Source: Aduncisulcus paluster (Eukaryota; Fornicata). Taken from it: a stretch of 28,184 nucleotides of DNA. This document shows positions 9,105 to 18,700 of the stretch, in pieces. The position numbers were made by a program, and so were the translations under genes. The stretch covers positions 1 through 28,184 of the forward strand of contig BQXS01010040.1 in the NCBI GenBank assembly GCA_024181965.1, read 5' to 3'. Every line of letters begins with the position of its first letter. Within the stretch, counting starts at the first letter, position 1. The notes under the pieces are model-generated. The model was not told where the DNA came from, did not search any database, and saw nothing but the letters and a program-made list of their open reading frames with translations.

Positions 9105-9696
9105 AACCAAGAAAGAGCATGAACCATGTTTATCTATTACTTACTCTTCCTTCTCTTTTTTCCATCCTAAAGGTAATTTCACTTGTGTTTCACAGGTTTC
9201 CTCTTCTCTTTATTCTTCAGAAGAATCTTCTTCCTCTTCCTCTTCTTCTTCTTCCTCCTCTTCCTCCTCTTCTTCTTCTTTCTGCTCCATCAGGCCTCCT
9301 CCTTCTTCAATCATTCTCCTTGCTGGATGGACACTGACCAACGAGTTCTCTCATTGTGATACATCTTCTCAGGACTTTCTCAAAGATGATAGTTCTAAAA
9401 ATAGAACGTTTGAGAAAGATCAAGATCAAGCGTCAAAAAAGTACACCGATTCATCGGATATTCCTTCCACACAATCTATAAATAGCACTTCCATTGAGAG
9501 AGTTGAAAGAGATACTCATTCTCAGAGTTGTGGATATTTTGGTGTTTGGACAATCATTCGTGGTAAATTAGCTTTTGAGGAACCAATTAATCCATTTGAA
9601 AAGAGTCAAAGAAAGTCAAAGGAAGAAGAGACCCCCCCAAAAGAAGAAGAAACTAGAACATCTGAAGTTTCAAGAAGAAGAAGAAGAGCAACTTGA
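9010..9696 (+). CDS. CPSF1: CPSF1 middle segment, frame 1
   Basis: Frame 1 is open from 9010 to a TGA at 9694-9696 and reads as protein. It starts with three EEEEQK-like repeats, continues through KLHTSETKKEHEPC, a polyserine run and propeller-like text (IILLAGWTLTNEF, CGYFGVWTIIRGKLAFEEP), and reaches an acidic linker. The segment has no Met start of its own and overlaps the ends of both long flanking frames, so it is best read as the missing link between them. Dropping one G at 9012 joins frame 0 to it (TTG AAG GAA GAA). Dropping one C from the C7 run at 9632-9638 joins it to frame 2 (ACC CCC CAA AAG). Sequencing or assembly error is the simplest cause; true gene damage or +1 frameshifting are alternatives. 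Confidence 0.7.
   Translation, partial: REEEEEQKEEEEQKEEEEQKEKGEGDKLHTSETKKEHEPCLSITYSSFSFFHPKGNFTCVSQVSSSLYSSEESSSSSSSSSSSSSSSSSSFCSIRPPPSSIILLAGWTLTNEFSHCDTSSQDFLKDDSSKNRTFEKDQDQASKKYTDSSDIPSTQSINSTSIERVERDTHSQSCGYFGVWTIIRGKLAFEEPINPFEKSQRKSKEEETPPKEEETRTSEVSRRRRRAT
9016..9069 (+). repeat. Three 18-bp tandem repeats in CPSF1
   Basis: The unit gaagaagaggaacagaaa occurs three times in a row (9016-9033, 9034-9051, 9052-9069). In frame 1 it encodes EEEQKs of an acidic linker; in frame 0 it gives an Arg-rich tail. The apparent frame change falls at the left edge of the array. Confidence 0.9.
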
Positions 9697-12600
9697 AAAG
9701 AAACGGTCCTCCCTTATATCCGAGAATATGAATATGAATAATAATATCTCTTCAACTCAATATGTATTTCACTGTGAATCTGAGAACACTTTCACGTGGA
9801 GTTTGACGTTCTCTTCCACAGGCGGGAATCTTATCGATATTTCTGCAATCAGTGAAGATCGGTTTGGAATTGATTCCTTGAGTGTGGAGTCTTCCTCAAT
9901 TTCTCAAAGGATTAAAACATTTGCCACTCTCGATGTTCATCCCAATTTCCATGAAATTCCGGCATTCTTATACCTTCTTCCTCTCCCACATTCATATGCA
10001 GTTTTCTTACGTACTTACAGCGTGGAAACATACGTGTATGTGTGGAGTTCTGACTCTGGAGCCTCTCCCGTGCTTCGTCGTGTTCAAGCTCCCTCTTGCC
10101 CTCCCCATCATTCCCCAATACACTCTTTCCACTCTCCCTTCTCTCCCTTCTCCATTGGTTCCCTTAACTCTCTCTGTGTGTGTGCTCCTCCTCTTCCTGT
10201 CGTTTCCTCATCAAGGGCTACTGCTACTGCTACTGCTGCTGCTACTGCTACTGCTACTGCTACTGGTGATATAAGTTCTCCAGCATCTGATAAGAAAGAT
10301 GATACCTGTACTTCTCTCTCTCCAAGTTCACTCCCATTCCTTTCTCCTGGAATGTCCTTCCTTGCTACAGCTTGTATTTCTTCCCAAGTGCCAACTATAA
10401 CGCCATTCATGTCTCCACACATCTCCTCTTTCTCTGCTCTTGGATCCGAGTCCTCTTCACTCACCCTCATAAGTGATGGCTCTGGCATTGGATGTGGAAC
10501 ATTAGCTGACCTTGGAATCCATGCCCAGCCTGAGAGTTTATGTGTTCCCATCGTAGAAGAGGATATAGCAAAAGGTCTTACATCAGAGCGAGCTACCTTT
10601 GCACTGAACACAAACAATACACTCGAAAAGGACTCTTTCAACGCTACTACCAGTCTCTCTCTGAATGAGGACGCTATCAGGTCTGAGGGAATCCTTTCAT
10701 GCACAAATGGTCTTGTGTGTGTTCGTGAACGTGAACTACTGCCATCCACAACACCAACAAAGATTACATTCCACAATTCAACATCTTCACTCCTTGTTAC
10801 AGTGACATACAGTACAACCGACGCTGAAATCATTATAGAGAAGGAAAGAGCAGAGGAGAGAAGACGACAAACTCAGAATATTGTGAGTATCGTTGCTCAA
10901 GCTTCTAATTTCGATCTTAAATCAAAGGACGCTGCGACGACTGATGCTGCTGGAAAAAAAGAAAAAGAGGTCGCCGTTGCTGGCGTTGAACAAGGAGAGG
11001 ATGAGGAAATCATTGGAGATATTAACTTAGCAGAGGAATTTATGAACATGGAACGCGGTGGAGATAAAATCCCTGAAGAAATTGGGCTTCCAGGTCTTGA
11101 ACAGGATGAAGATTTCACCCTTGAGGCATTTGGATTTAAAAGAACAAGAACAAAAAAAACCAAAGGACTATCTTTATCTTCCACTTCCCTTGATGTTGAT
11201 ACCTCAGTGCTTTCCCAAGAAGAAAATGATGCAGAAACAGATGTCAAAGATCTTTCAGCATCTGCCCAAGGCCCCAGTCCCGATAAACCTCAAGAAGTTA
11301 AAGATGTTATGTTAAGAGAATCGTTTGATCCTTTGATTGATTCTGTCAATACAGAGACAGGTGGACATTTCAGACCTTTAGGTGAGAGTTTATCCATGGA
11401 TGACCCTCGATGTTCATTCCGATTTGAACCTCTCCCTCTCCCCGAGCAAAATCTCCTTCTTCTTGTTGCTCCGTATACACTGAACGTTGCTGATATTTTC
11501 TATTTCAAGGCAGACGTGTGTGAAACTGTCCTTGATTGTCGGTCTGTGAACCTTGTGTCACAGTATCCGAGTTATTATGGATCACTGTGGAGTTGTCAAG
11601 AAGAAGGGTTGCATAAGAACCGAGTAGGGACGAAAGGCGAGGAAGCTAGACGTCAGTTCCATAGAATAGCATCTAAGAATAGATACGAGCGTCTTACCAA
11701 ACAGCTGATCTGTTGTGGTACGTCATTTTTGGAAGGAGAGTTTGTTGAAGAGACCAGTAATGGACGGATTTGTCTGTTTGATATCGAGGTTGTGACTGCA
11801 AGCGAGCGAGTGCGTGACATTGGAGCTGTGAGACAACATATGGCCAGTCAGAGGACTGTTCAGCCCGAAGTTGAGGAGATGTTGAGACAGTTGGATGAAG
11901 AGCAAAGAGATCTCAAGGAGAGGTTTGCCCTTCGCAGAGATACTCCCTTGTATATGAAAATTGTGCCCCTTGTATTGAAAGAAGTATTTGCCCCTGTTAC
12001 GTGTGTGGGAAGCCTTGTCGATATTGGTGCTCTTGCATGTGGGGTCGGAAGTAATATTTATTTGTATAGACTTTTGGAGGCCCAACAAATCATTATCACG
12101 TCATTCTACTATTCTGGCCTATGTGTACAGAGCATGCGTATCATGCAGAATATATTGCTAGTCACTGATACTGTTGCTGGTGTGAAACTCTTGTATTTCC
12201 ATCGTGATGGATGGAGATTGAGTGAGTTGAGTTCTTCTTCACACGATATGCTCTGTAGAGATGCTAGTTTTGCTCTGAGTTCAGAAGCATCCAGTCAGTT
12301 CATTGGTGTGGATGTCCATGGGTGCATTTTTGTGTATGAATATGACATGACACGAGGAAGCACAGCAAGACGTGAGGTATTGCGTGTGCGTGAGGACATT
12401 AAGATGGATAGTACCCCTGTTCATGTGTCTCAGGTGATGGAACGAGCTTCTGTCGGTTCGAAACGGCAATGGACCGTCGGTTCTTCTAGTTCTACCGGTT
12501 CTGGCCGTGGCCGTGTCATGGGATTGAAGGGAAGTCTGATGGGCATTGACCCATCGGGAGGAATATATAAGAGTTCCAGGGAAAAGGCTAGAAGGACTGG

Positions 12601-12994
12601 GAAACTGACCTCAACCCTGACTCTTGATAAACCCGAGACTCAGGTCAGACCAATGAATCCGATCAGTACATTGATCGGCACGGTGGAAGGAGGAGTTAAA
12701 CTCATCCAGAACTTCAATAACAGTGGTCTAGAGGCTCTTATTCGAATTATGAGCCGTATGTTGTGTGTTAGAGGCTCATTCAACGGTTCAAATCCTGAGA
12801 GAGAGAGGAAAATATCATTCATGAAACACACCATCCAAAGGGCTGTCGGGGGTGGTAATGTTGCCAATGATCTTGAAAATATCACATTATTGTCTCCAGA
12901 ACTTCAAACAGCGTTTGCAAAGGAAGTTGGATTCTCTAGAGAAGCTCTGCTAACATGTGTAAGAAGAATAATACACGAAATCAATGTTATTTGA
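9635..12994 (+). CDS. CPSF1: CPSF1/Cft1 (CPSF160), C-terminal part, frame 2
   Basis: This is the C-terminal portion of the same CPSF160 gene and carries the CPSF_A domain. Recognisable family blocks include QLICCGTSFLEGEF followed by NGRICLFDIEVV, PVTCVGSLVDIGALACGVGS, NILLVTDTVAGVKLLYFHRD, SQFIGVDVHGCIFVYEYD and a terminal helical region (ENITLLSPELQTAFAKEVGF) like the end of animal CPSF1. There is no good Met at the left end: the first in-frame ATG is at 9728, well inside the acidic linker, and the upstream TTG near 9575 is not a plausible start. An Ala-Thr repeat is encoded at 10217-10264, and acidic, low-complexity inserts lie between 10840 and 11300. The gene stops with TGA at 12992-12994, 273 bases before the next gene on the same strand. 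Confidence 0.85.
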   Translation, partial: PQKKKKLEHLKFQEEEEEQLEKKRSSLISENMNMNNNISSTQYVFHCESENTFTWSLTFSSTGGNLIDISAISEDRFGIDSLSVESSSISQRIKTFATLDVHPNFHEIPAFLYLLPLPHSYAVFLRTYSVETYVYVWSSDSGASPVLRRVQAPSCPPHHSPIHSFHSPFSPFSIGSLNSLCVCAPPLPVVSSSRATATATAAATATATATGDISSPASDKKDDTCTSLSPSSLPFLSPGMSFLATACISSQVPTITPFMSPHISSFSALGSESSSLTLISDGSGIGCGTLADLGIHAQPESLCVPIVEEDIAKGLTSERATFALNTNNTLEKDSFNATTSLSLNEDAIRSEGILSCTNGLVCVRERELLPSTTPTKITFHNSTSSLLVTVTYSTTDAEIIIEKERAEERRRQTQNIVSIVAQASNFDLKSKDAATTDAAGKKEKEVAVAGVEQGEDEEIIGDINLAEEFMNMERGGDKIPEEIGLPGLEQDEDFTLEAFGFKRTRTKKTKGLSLSSTSLDVDTSVLSQEENDAETDVKDLSASAQGPSPDKPQEVKDVMLRESFDPLIDSVNTETGGHFRPLGESLSMDDPRCSFRFEPLPLPEQNLLLLVAPYTLNVADIFYFKADVCETVLDCRSVNLVSQYPSYYGSLWSCQEEGLHKNRVGTKGEEARRQFHRIASKNRYERLTKQLICCGTSFLEGEFVEETSNGRICLFDIEVVTASERVRDIGAVRQHMASQRTVQPEVEEMLRQLDEEQRDLKERFALRRDTPLYMKIVPLVLKEVFAPVTCVGSLVDIGALACGVGSNIYLYRLLEAQQIIITSFYYSGLCVQSMRIMQNILLVTDTVAGVKLLYFHRDGWRLSELSSSSHDMLCRDASFALSSEASSQFIGVDVHGCIFVYEYDMTRGSTARREVLRVREDIKMDSTPVHVSQVMERASVGSKRQWTVGSSSSTGSGRGRVMGLKGSLMGIDPSGGIYKSSREKARRTGKLTSTLTLDKPETQVRPMNPISTLIGTVEGGVKLIQNFNNSGLEALIRIMSRMLCVRGSFNGSNPERERKISFMKHTIQRAVGGGNVANDLENITLLSPELQTAFAKEVGFSREALLTCVRRIIHEINVI
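10217..10264 (+). repeat. GCT/ACT trinucleotide-pair repeat encoding Ala-Thr
   Basis: Sixteen codons alternate mainly GCT and ACT, with a short GCT triplet run in the middle. They encode an Ala-Thr tract inside the CPSF1 C-terminal part. It is a likely site of length variation. Confidence 0.9.
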
Positions 12995-13267
12995 TAGAAA
13001 TAATCAATATTCCAAATTTATATGATAGTTTAAAATTAAATCATTAAATAAAAATATATGTTTTGCAATACATATCACCTTGGGCGTCTGATTTTTGGGC
13101 AAGTCCCACAATTGAATCAAGCTTCGTACATTTTTGCACGGTACCAAACCTCAAAGTAATATCAATTTCAAAAAGAAACACAATGTTTTGCATTCAATTG
13201 GATAAATTCACAATGCACCCTATCTTCCACTCAATTTGATAACAAACGCTCCTTTGGCCACAGGAAA
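12995..13267 (+). promoter_or_regulatory. CPSF1 3' end and transporter promoter region
   Basis: AT-rich spacer between two genes on the same strand. The 10-mer ATGTTTTGCA occurs twice (13058-13067 and 13183-13192), 125 bases apart, upstream of the transporter ATG. No gene or tRNA is visible. A regulatory role is only inferred. Confidence 0.3.
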
Positions 13268-14596
13268 ATGTCTCAAGAAGCATCACAATTCAAAAATGCT
13301 TCAATCATATCAGCAATAGCAAATTTAGGAAATACTACTCTTGGAAGTGGTGTTTTGGCTCTTCCATATGCATTTTTTCAGACTGGTTGGTTATTGGGCA
13401 TATTTATTGTTCTATTGATTACATACCTATCATCATATGGTTATATATTTATTTATCAAGCTGCTCAGCACTTTTCCTGCTCGACTTTCTCTGATATTGG
13501 TCTTTTCCTAAACCAAGAGTATATAAAGCAAAAATCTACAAAAAATCAGCTTAAAACTCCTTTACTTGAAAATGAAGATTCAAAAGATGAGAATAACTCC
13601 CCCAAAGAAGCAGATTCTTCTCCTCCATGGCCAGCTAATGTGTGTGAATTTTTTGCAGCATTATCTACTATTGGTGCGTGTATTGCATATCCAATTCTTA
13701 TAACTAATTACTTACCGCAGGTTATATCTGGCTTTGCAGGTCGTGATTTGTCAAATGAATGGTATTGTTCAAGGCTTGTTATCGCCCCCATCTTTGGTGT
13801 TCTTGTTCTTCTTCCTCTTTCAATGACCATGACAGTTGATTTCCTAAAGTTTACTTCGTCCCTTTCCCTCATTTGTGTTGCATATTGCGCCATTCTTATT
13901 TTCCAGTATTTCATAAGGTGTTGTACTGGAGAGTTTGCTTTTGGGCCAGGAAGTTTTGATGCGTTCAACTGGGAATTTAGTGCCATCTTCCAAGCGATTC
14001 CCACGATTACTTTTAGTTTTGTAGCCCATTATAATCTTCTCAACATCACCCGTGAGTTGAAAGACGATTCCATGAAGAATGTCGTCAAAGGTATCATCTG
14101 GACGGAAGGAATTGTGAGTTTTGTATACATGTTCACTGCAATGTTTGGATATGGGACATGGCGTGATGATACAGGGAGTAATGTCATTATGTTGTACCCT
14201 TACGACGATATCCTGGCAATAATAGCCCGAATCTGTCTTTCCATTCATGGAGCTTTAACATACCCTCTCGCACAGTTCTCGTTACGTTTGAATATATGTA
14301 AGTTTGTCTATCAGAAACGACCTGATAATCCAGCCATTGAAAGATGGATATCTGTCGGTATTTTGATTCTAACTATAGGAATTGTGATGATAACAGATGA
14401 CCTTGGGACTGTTTTGAGTATCGTTGGAAGTATATCGGGAGCACCGATAGCATTTATCATCCCTGGATTATTCCGTGTGTTTTATGCAAAGCTTGTGCTC
14501 AAGAAATCGACAGCCGGAGGTTGGATTTTGTTTGGATTTGGATGTTTGTTTTGTGTTGTTGGTTTTACTTGTTCAATCATTCAATCATGTGAGTAA
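13268..14596 (+). CDS. AAAP/SLC38-type amino acid transporter
   Basis: The 442-residue protein has the Aa_trans family signature directly after a short cytosolic N-terminus: NLGNTTLGSGVLALPYAFFQ, the unwound first helix that forms the substrate site in this family. About ten to eleven hydrophobic segments follow. A hydrophilic, acidic loop at about residues 85-122 (ENEDSKDENNSPKEADSS) replaces a short loop in many relatives. Later landmarks are FGYGTWRDDTGSNV, the common GY...N segment, and a Pro-containing helix near IHGALTYPLAQFSLR. The family moves neutral amino acids with protons or sodium across the plasma or vacuolar membrane; substrate and membrane cannot be told from sequence. Start ATG is well placed, stop is TAA, no intron. 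It converges with the oxidoreductase gene, 209 bases away. Confidence 0.88.
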   Translation: MSQEASQFKNASIISAIANLGNTTLGSGVLALPYAFFQTGWLLGIFIVLLITYLSSYGYIFIYQAAQHFSCSTFSDIGLFLNQEYIKQKSTKNQLKTPLLENEDSKDENNSPKEADSSPPWPANVCEFFAALSTIGACIAYPILITNYLPQVISGFAGRDLSNEWYCSRLVIAPIFGVLVLLPLSMTMTVDFLKFTSSLSLICVAYCAILIFQYFIRCCTGEFAFGPGSFDAFNWEFSAIFQAIPTITFSFVAHYNLLNITRELKDDSMKNVVKGIIWTEGIVSFVYMFTAMFGYGTWRDDTGSNVIMLYPYDDILAIIARICLSIHGALTYPLAQFSLRLNICKFVYQKRPDNPAIERWISVGILILTIGIVMITDDLGTVLSIVGSISGAPIAFIIPGLFRVFYAKLVLKKSTAGGWILFGFGCLFCVVGFTCSIIQSCE

Positions 14597-14805
14597 CATT
14601 ACCATTTTAAACCCATATACAGCTCTTTGAAAGTAATAGTATAGTATTATACTGTACGAGCAGACAGACGAAATAGTTATTTGTATTTATTTTGTCGATT
14701 CATTTCCTAAGTCTCAAAAATGATTGTTATATAATATAACTAATATTAGTTCAATCCATTTAAACAGTAATTTCAATAATATTAAACAATATTATTTGTC
14801 CACAA

Positions 14806-15315
14806 TCATTTTCCTTTAACAAGATCCAACAGTATCTTATTTCTTTGAGCAGCGGACAAATCATTTCCAGATACAGTGGAAGGAAGATATTTCATGCCGG
14901 AAAACGAACACATTGATTGTAAGAATGCAAAATATTCGTCACAAGTAAAAGGAGAAGATCCTCCTTTGGCATAATATGAGGCTGGAACTCCAACAGAAAC
15001 AAGAATTTGGAAATCCTTTCCACGAATAGCAGGAATTCCCATTCCAAATACATCTTCCATCCATTTATGAATTAATGGGGGGAAAGTAAACCAATAAAAG
15101 GGAAAAATGAATAGAACCTTGTCATGTTCACTAATAAGCTTTCTTTCAGCCTTAATATCGAATTGGAAAGGCTTGGTCTGAGCCTTGGAAACTTCGTGAA
15201 TTGTAACGTTTGAAAGCCCTTCCTTTTCTAAGAGTTCCAGCCATCCTTTGTTGACTGAGGAAGCACTTCTTAATTTGGGATGTCCAAAGACAGCAAGAAT
15301 CTTTTGACTTGGCAT
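14806..15315 (-). CDS. Flavodoxin-fold NAD(P)H oxidoreductase (KefF/NQO type)
   Basis: The 169-residue protein matches the Flavodoxin_2 family of FMN or FAD-dependent quinone reductases. It opens with KILAVFGHPKLRSASSVNKG, the phosphate-binding loop region of the family (HP...SxxN). FPFYWFTFPPLIHKWMEDVF follows (the typical P-x-W-x-x-P-x-x-x-K-x-W pattern), then SVGVPASYYAKGG and a C-terminal FSGMKYLPSTVSGND block. I chose the ATG at 15313-15315; the longer frame upstream begins only with a TTG. The length is short for animal NQO1 but normal for KefF/MdaB-like bacterial proteins. In anaerobic protists such enzymes often serve quinone or oxygen detoxification and are often gained by lateral transfer; that is an inference here. 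No targeting signal is visible, so it is probably cytosolic. Confidence 0.85.
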   Translation of the reverse strand: MPSQKILAVFGHPKLRSASSVNKGWLELLEKEGLSNVTIHEVSKAQTKPFQFDIKAERKLISEHDKVLFIFPFYWFTFPPLIHKWMEDVFGMGIPAIRGKDFQILVSVGVPASYYAKGGSSPFTCDEYFAFLQSMCSFSGMKYLPSTVSGNDLSAAQRNKILLDLVKGK

Positions 15316-15700
15316 TATAATAAATTTGTCTACCAAAAATGGAAACAACAAAGGGAGAAGATAATCCAGAGAAAATAATCAAGGAAGATGATTTCGGAAA
15401 AGATTATTCCAAATCAGCTTGAAAAATCAAATAAATAAACATTATCCTGCAAAATTAACATCTTGAAATAGACATAGCATTGGTATATGATGGGCAACTG
15501 CCATTAATTTGCTAACATTTTTCGAAGACCTTTATGAACATCGTATTATTTAAATTTATTTTTGTATTGAATTGATCAATAATAATTTTAGTTTTAATTT
15601 AGTATTAGTTTAACCATTCCCATGGCAACGAATCCATTCCTGTAGCTACTCAGAAAACGATTTATTAGGTGAACTAACACCATAATGAATTGAAATAGAA
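15316..15700. other. Intergenic region, oxidoreductase promoter and calpain 3' flank
   Basis: AT-rich, 385 bases, without a credible gene on either strand. It must contain the oxidoreductase promoter (right of 15315) and the 3' end of the calpain-like gene. I see no tRNA or strong hairpin. Confidence 0.6.
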
Positions 15701-18700
15701 CTATTTGGTATATTTCCTGAGAGAATTATTTACAATTGTCATACGACAGTTCGAGCGAATACTCAAATCAAATTCATTTGTTTTCCCCTCTTTGTCTGCT
15801 AATACGGCAATAGTAACATCTGATATTTCATCGGGCAGGGCAATGTCCATCACAGCGGATGCACCTCCGTACAATACTCCAGATTTAAGCAGATGAGAGC
15901 TTTGGGAGAGAGGAGAACTACCTTCATACACATTAATACAATAGAATTGACCTCTCGTTTCATCAGGATGCAAGGCAATACTCACAACCTGCGGAGAAGA
16001 TATTTTGAAAGGGTTTTTAGTCTTAACTTTCTTAGATGGGTAAAACTTTACAGCAACGGAAGGAATAATCGATGGATTCAACCGAATTGATTTGAGTGAT
16101 AGACTTGAATTCCAGCTCCCTCGTAATTTCCAAGCAGCACTCGCAAACGGCTTGAAACACACATCAATGTTGTCAGAATAATCAGTAAGAATCATGCCAA
16201 AGTATGGTTGGAAAGATCCACTCACAGTTGGAGTGGAATGGAGATGTGGCATAACTCCAGCACAAAGCTGAGGTTTGATCGTTGTCATGGTAACATTTGT
16301 GGAACCAGAAACAAACTTAATAAAATTGTCAGATTCCTGGGTGTACTCAGATTTCTCTTCGCAGTCTGGGACAGAGTGGAGATGAAGAGGCAAAGACTCG
16401 AGATCTGGGGTTTTTGAGAGGAATTTGGGCGATAAGGCAGGGATTGGCATGCAGCTTGTCCCAACATATGTCTGGGAGGAGTATAATAGTGTAGATACCT
16501 CGGCAGTCCGAGTCAAATCACGGTTAATGATGGCCACAGGGACCGATCTAGACAGAGAAGTTTGATCTGAACTATCTTTTCCCCATCTACCAGAGAAAAT
16601 ATATCCCTTTCCTACCAATCCTTGGAATAAAGAGCGAATAACGATGGATTTGTCGGCCAAGAAATGTCCAGAGAAGAAGATAGAACAATAAGGTGCCATG
16701 GCTTCAAGAGATATGCAATAAATACCGGGATCAAGTTCAGCATAGACAGACACTTCTTTCCCTGTAAGATACTTCTCTCCACTCGTGAGGAGTTCCACTG
16801 GTTCAACGATTAAGGGAGATTTGTGTGTTCCATGAAGAGCGATTTTCATAGCTTCGTTAAGACCTCTTGGAGCTCGAGAAAGCTTAAATCCTCTTATTCT
16901 CAAAGCAGAGTGTTCACATTTCGTAGACTTCAATTTGGACAAAATGGAACTTTGCATAGCCTTCTCAATACAATTGTCAACAACGCACATCTTTTCTATC
17001 ATTGCTGTCGATTTGAGTGAATCATCAGAGGAAGAGATAGACTGGCAACAATCATCGCATGTAGCAGATATCGTTTCTTCTCCGGAATCGTGAGCAGCAT
17101 GGTCTTGTCTATGCCTCATATCCATCCACTTTCGAATCTCGGGACTTCCTCTCTCGTTCTTTAACACGACACTGACCTCTTTCTTTGATGTACCATTTAC
17201 ATGCAAAATAAAGGTGTGAGGGAGAGAATTGGACAGGGTTACATTGTTTGAAGTATTGGAATTCATATATCCGGTTCCAAGCTCCATCCACCGACCATGG
17301 ATCCACTGGTGTTTCCATCGAGAATGTGTTGGAACAATGAGAACATTCAGGGATTCAAAATAGTCCAATATTTGTGAGTATCGAATCCAAAATATACCGT
17401 TGTTATCAGATGGAGTGTATTTGTATTCAATTTGTCTCGTAGAATCCCAGAAAGCAGTGTCCTGAGGTCCATATGAACCAGTGAACTCAGTGTGACCATG
17501 TGGATTCCGAATACAAGCCATTATCTGCTTTGAACGAGAGTCTGTATGGACAGATATCAACCTGAACGCATGGTTATGAGATAATTCATGGGTAGTTCTG
17601 TATTTGTTGGTTCCAAGAATGGCAATGATGTCTCCGCTACTCCTTGTCAACAGAGAGAGCGCTTGTTTCATAGTATATTTAAGTTCAGTATCGTTGTGGA
17701 ATACTTTAGAAGCACGCAATAATTGTTCAACACCCATCAGAGAAGATATCATCGAGATAAACTCCTTTGTATCATTCTCCAGGGCATTGAAACTTCCATA
17801 CATCCGGGCAAACGATTTCTCAATGATCGGTAAGAGTGAGAAATATACGTCCTTTGGCTGCTCACTACTGTCAGAGCTTCCAGAAATATGTCCAGACAGT
17901 GGACTATGAAGGCTTGATCGAATAACAATAGGTCCCTTTCCATCGTGGGAAACAATCTTGGATGCATCTACTTTCTTTGGCTTGCAGAATAATCCCACAT
18001 CTCTGCCTCTCAAAGGAACACTATCATCCACTCTCACAAGTTTCTCATCTCCTTCCAAAACATACCTCAACGTGTACATTCCTTCTTTCTCATTTATATA
18101 TTTTAAGAACGGAGTAACACCACGAGCATTGATGATAGCTGTCACAGTGGATAGAAGTTGGCAGTCGGGAAGCTCACCTTGGGCGTGTGAGGAACAGAGA
18201 ATATCTAATTGATTTCTAAAAATAGAATGCATTGGGTGAGAAACATCACATCTCACATCGACTCCCAATTCCTCATTGTAATAGTCCATATTAAGCAAGA
18301 AAGGAGGAGCAAGCATTGTGTTTGGATGGACGTGATGGAGACATTTCCAACGAACCATCGAACCATGCCTTTTGACTGCCTTCATTTCCTCGTGATTCTT
18401 CCCAGCAATCAACAATGTCTGTCTTCCACCCCATTTCCACAGTTCTGGGTTAGATTTGAACAAGGAGGACTCTGACTGTTTCTGTGAGGAAGAAGAAGAA
18501 CTTTTGCCTGTTGAAGGAGCTGGTTTTGTTACACAAGTGGAGTGGGATTCCAAAATGTCAAAAGAGGTCACATCAACAGGAATTAGAGAGCAATTATCAT
18601 CATTTTTCAATAAAGAACGAATATTCTTGCCTTCAAGCACATCCAGAGAGGGGTTCACATCAAGAATAGAAGAGAGAAGGATTCGAATATGGGAAGACAG

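Noticed and set aside
9173-9195. A 23-base GT...AG candidate intron in CPSF1
   Set aside because: Frame 1 reads straight through it, so splicing is not needed and would break the frame.
9119-9337. Leucine-rich open frame
   Set aside because: It is the out-of-frame reading of the CT-rich polyserine-coding stretch of CPSF1.
9882-10274. Leucine-rich open frame ending in a leucine run
   Set aside because: It is the shadow of the Ala-Thr repeat and flanking CPSF1 coding sequence.
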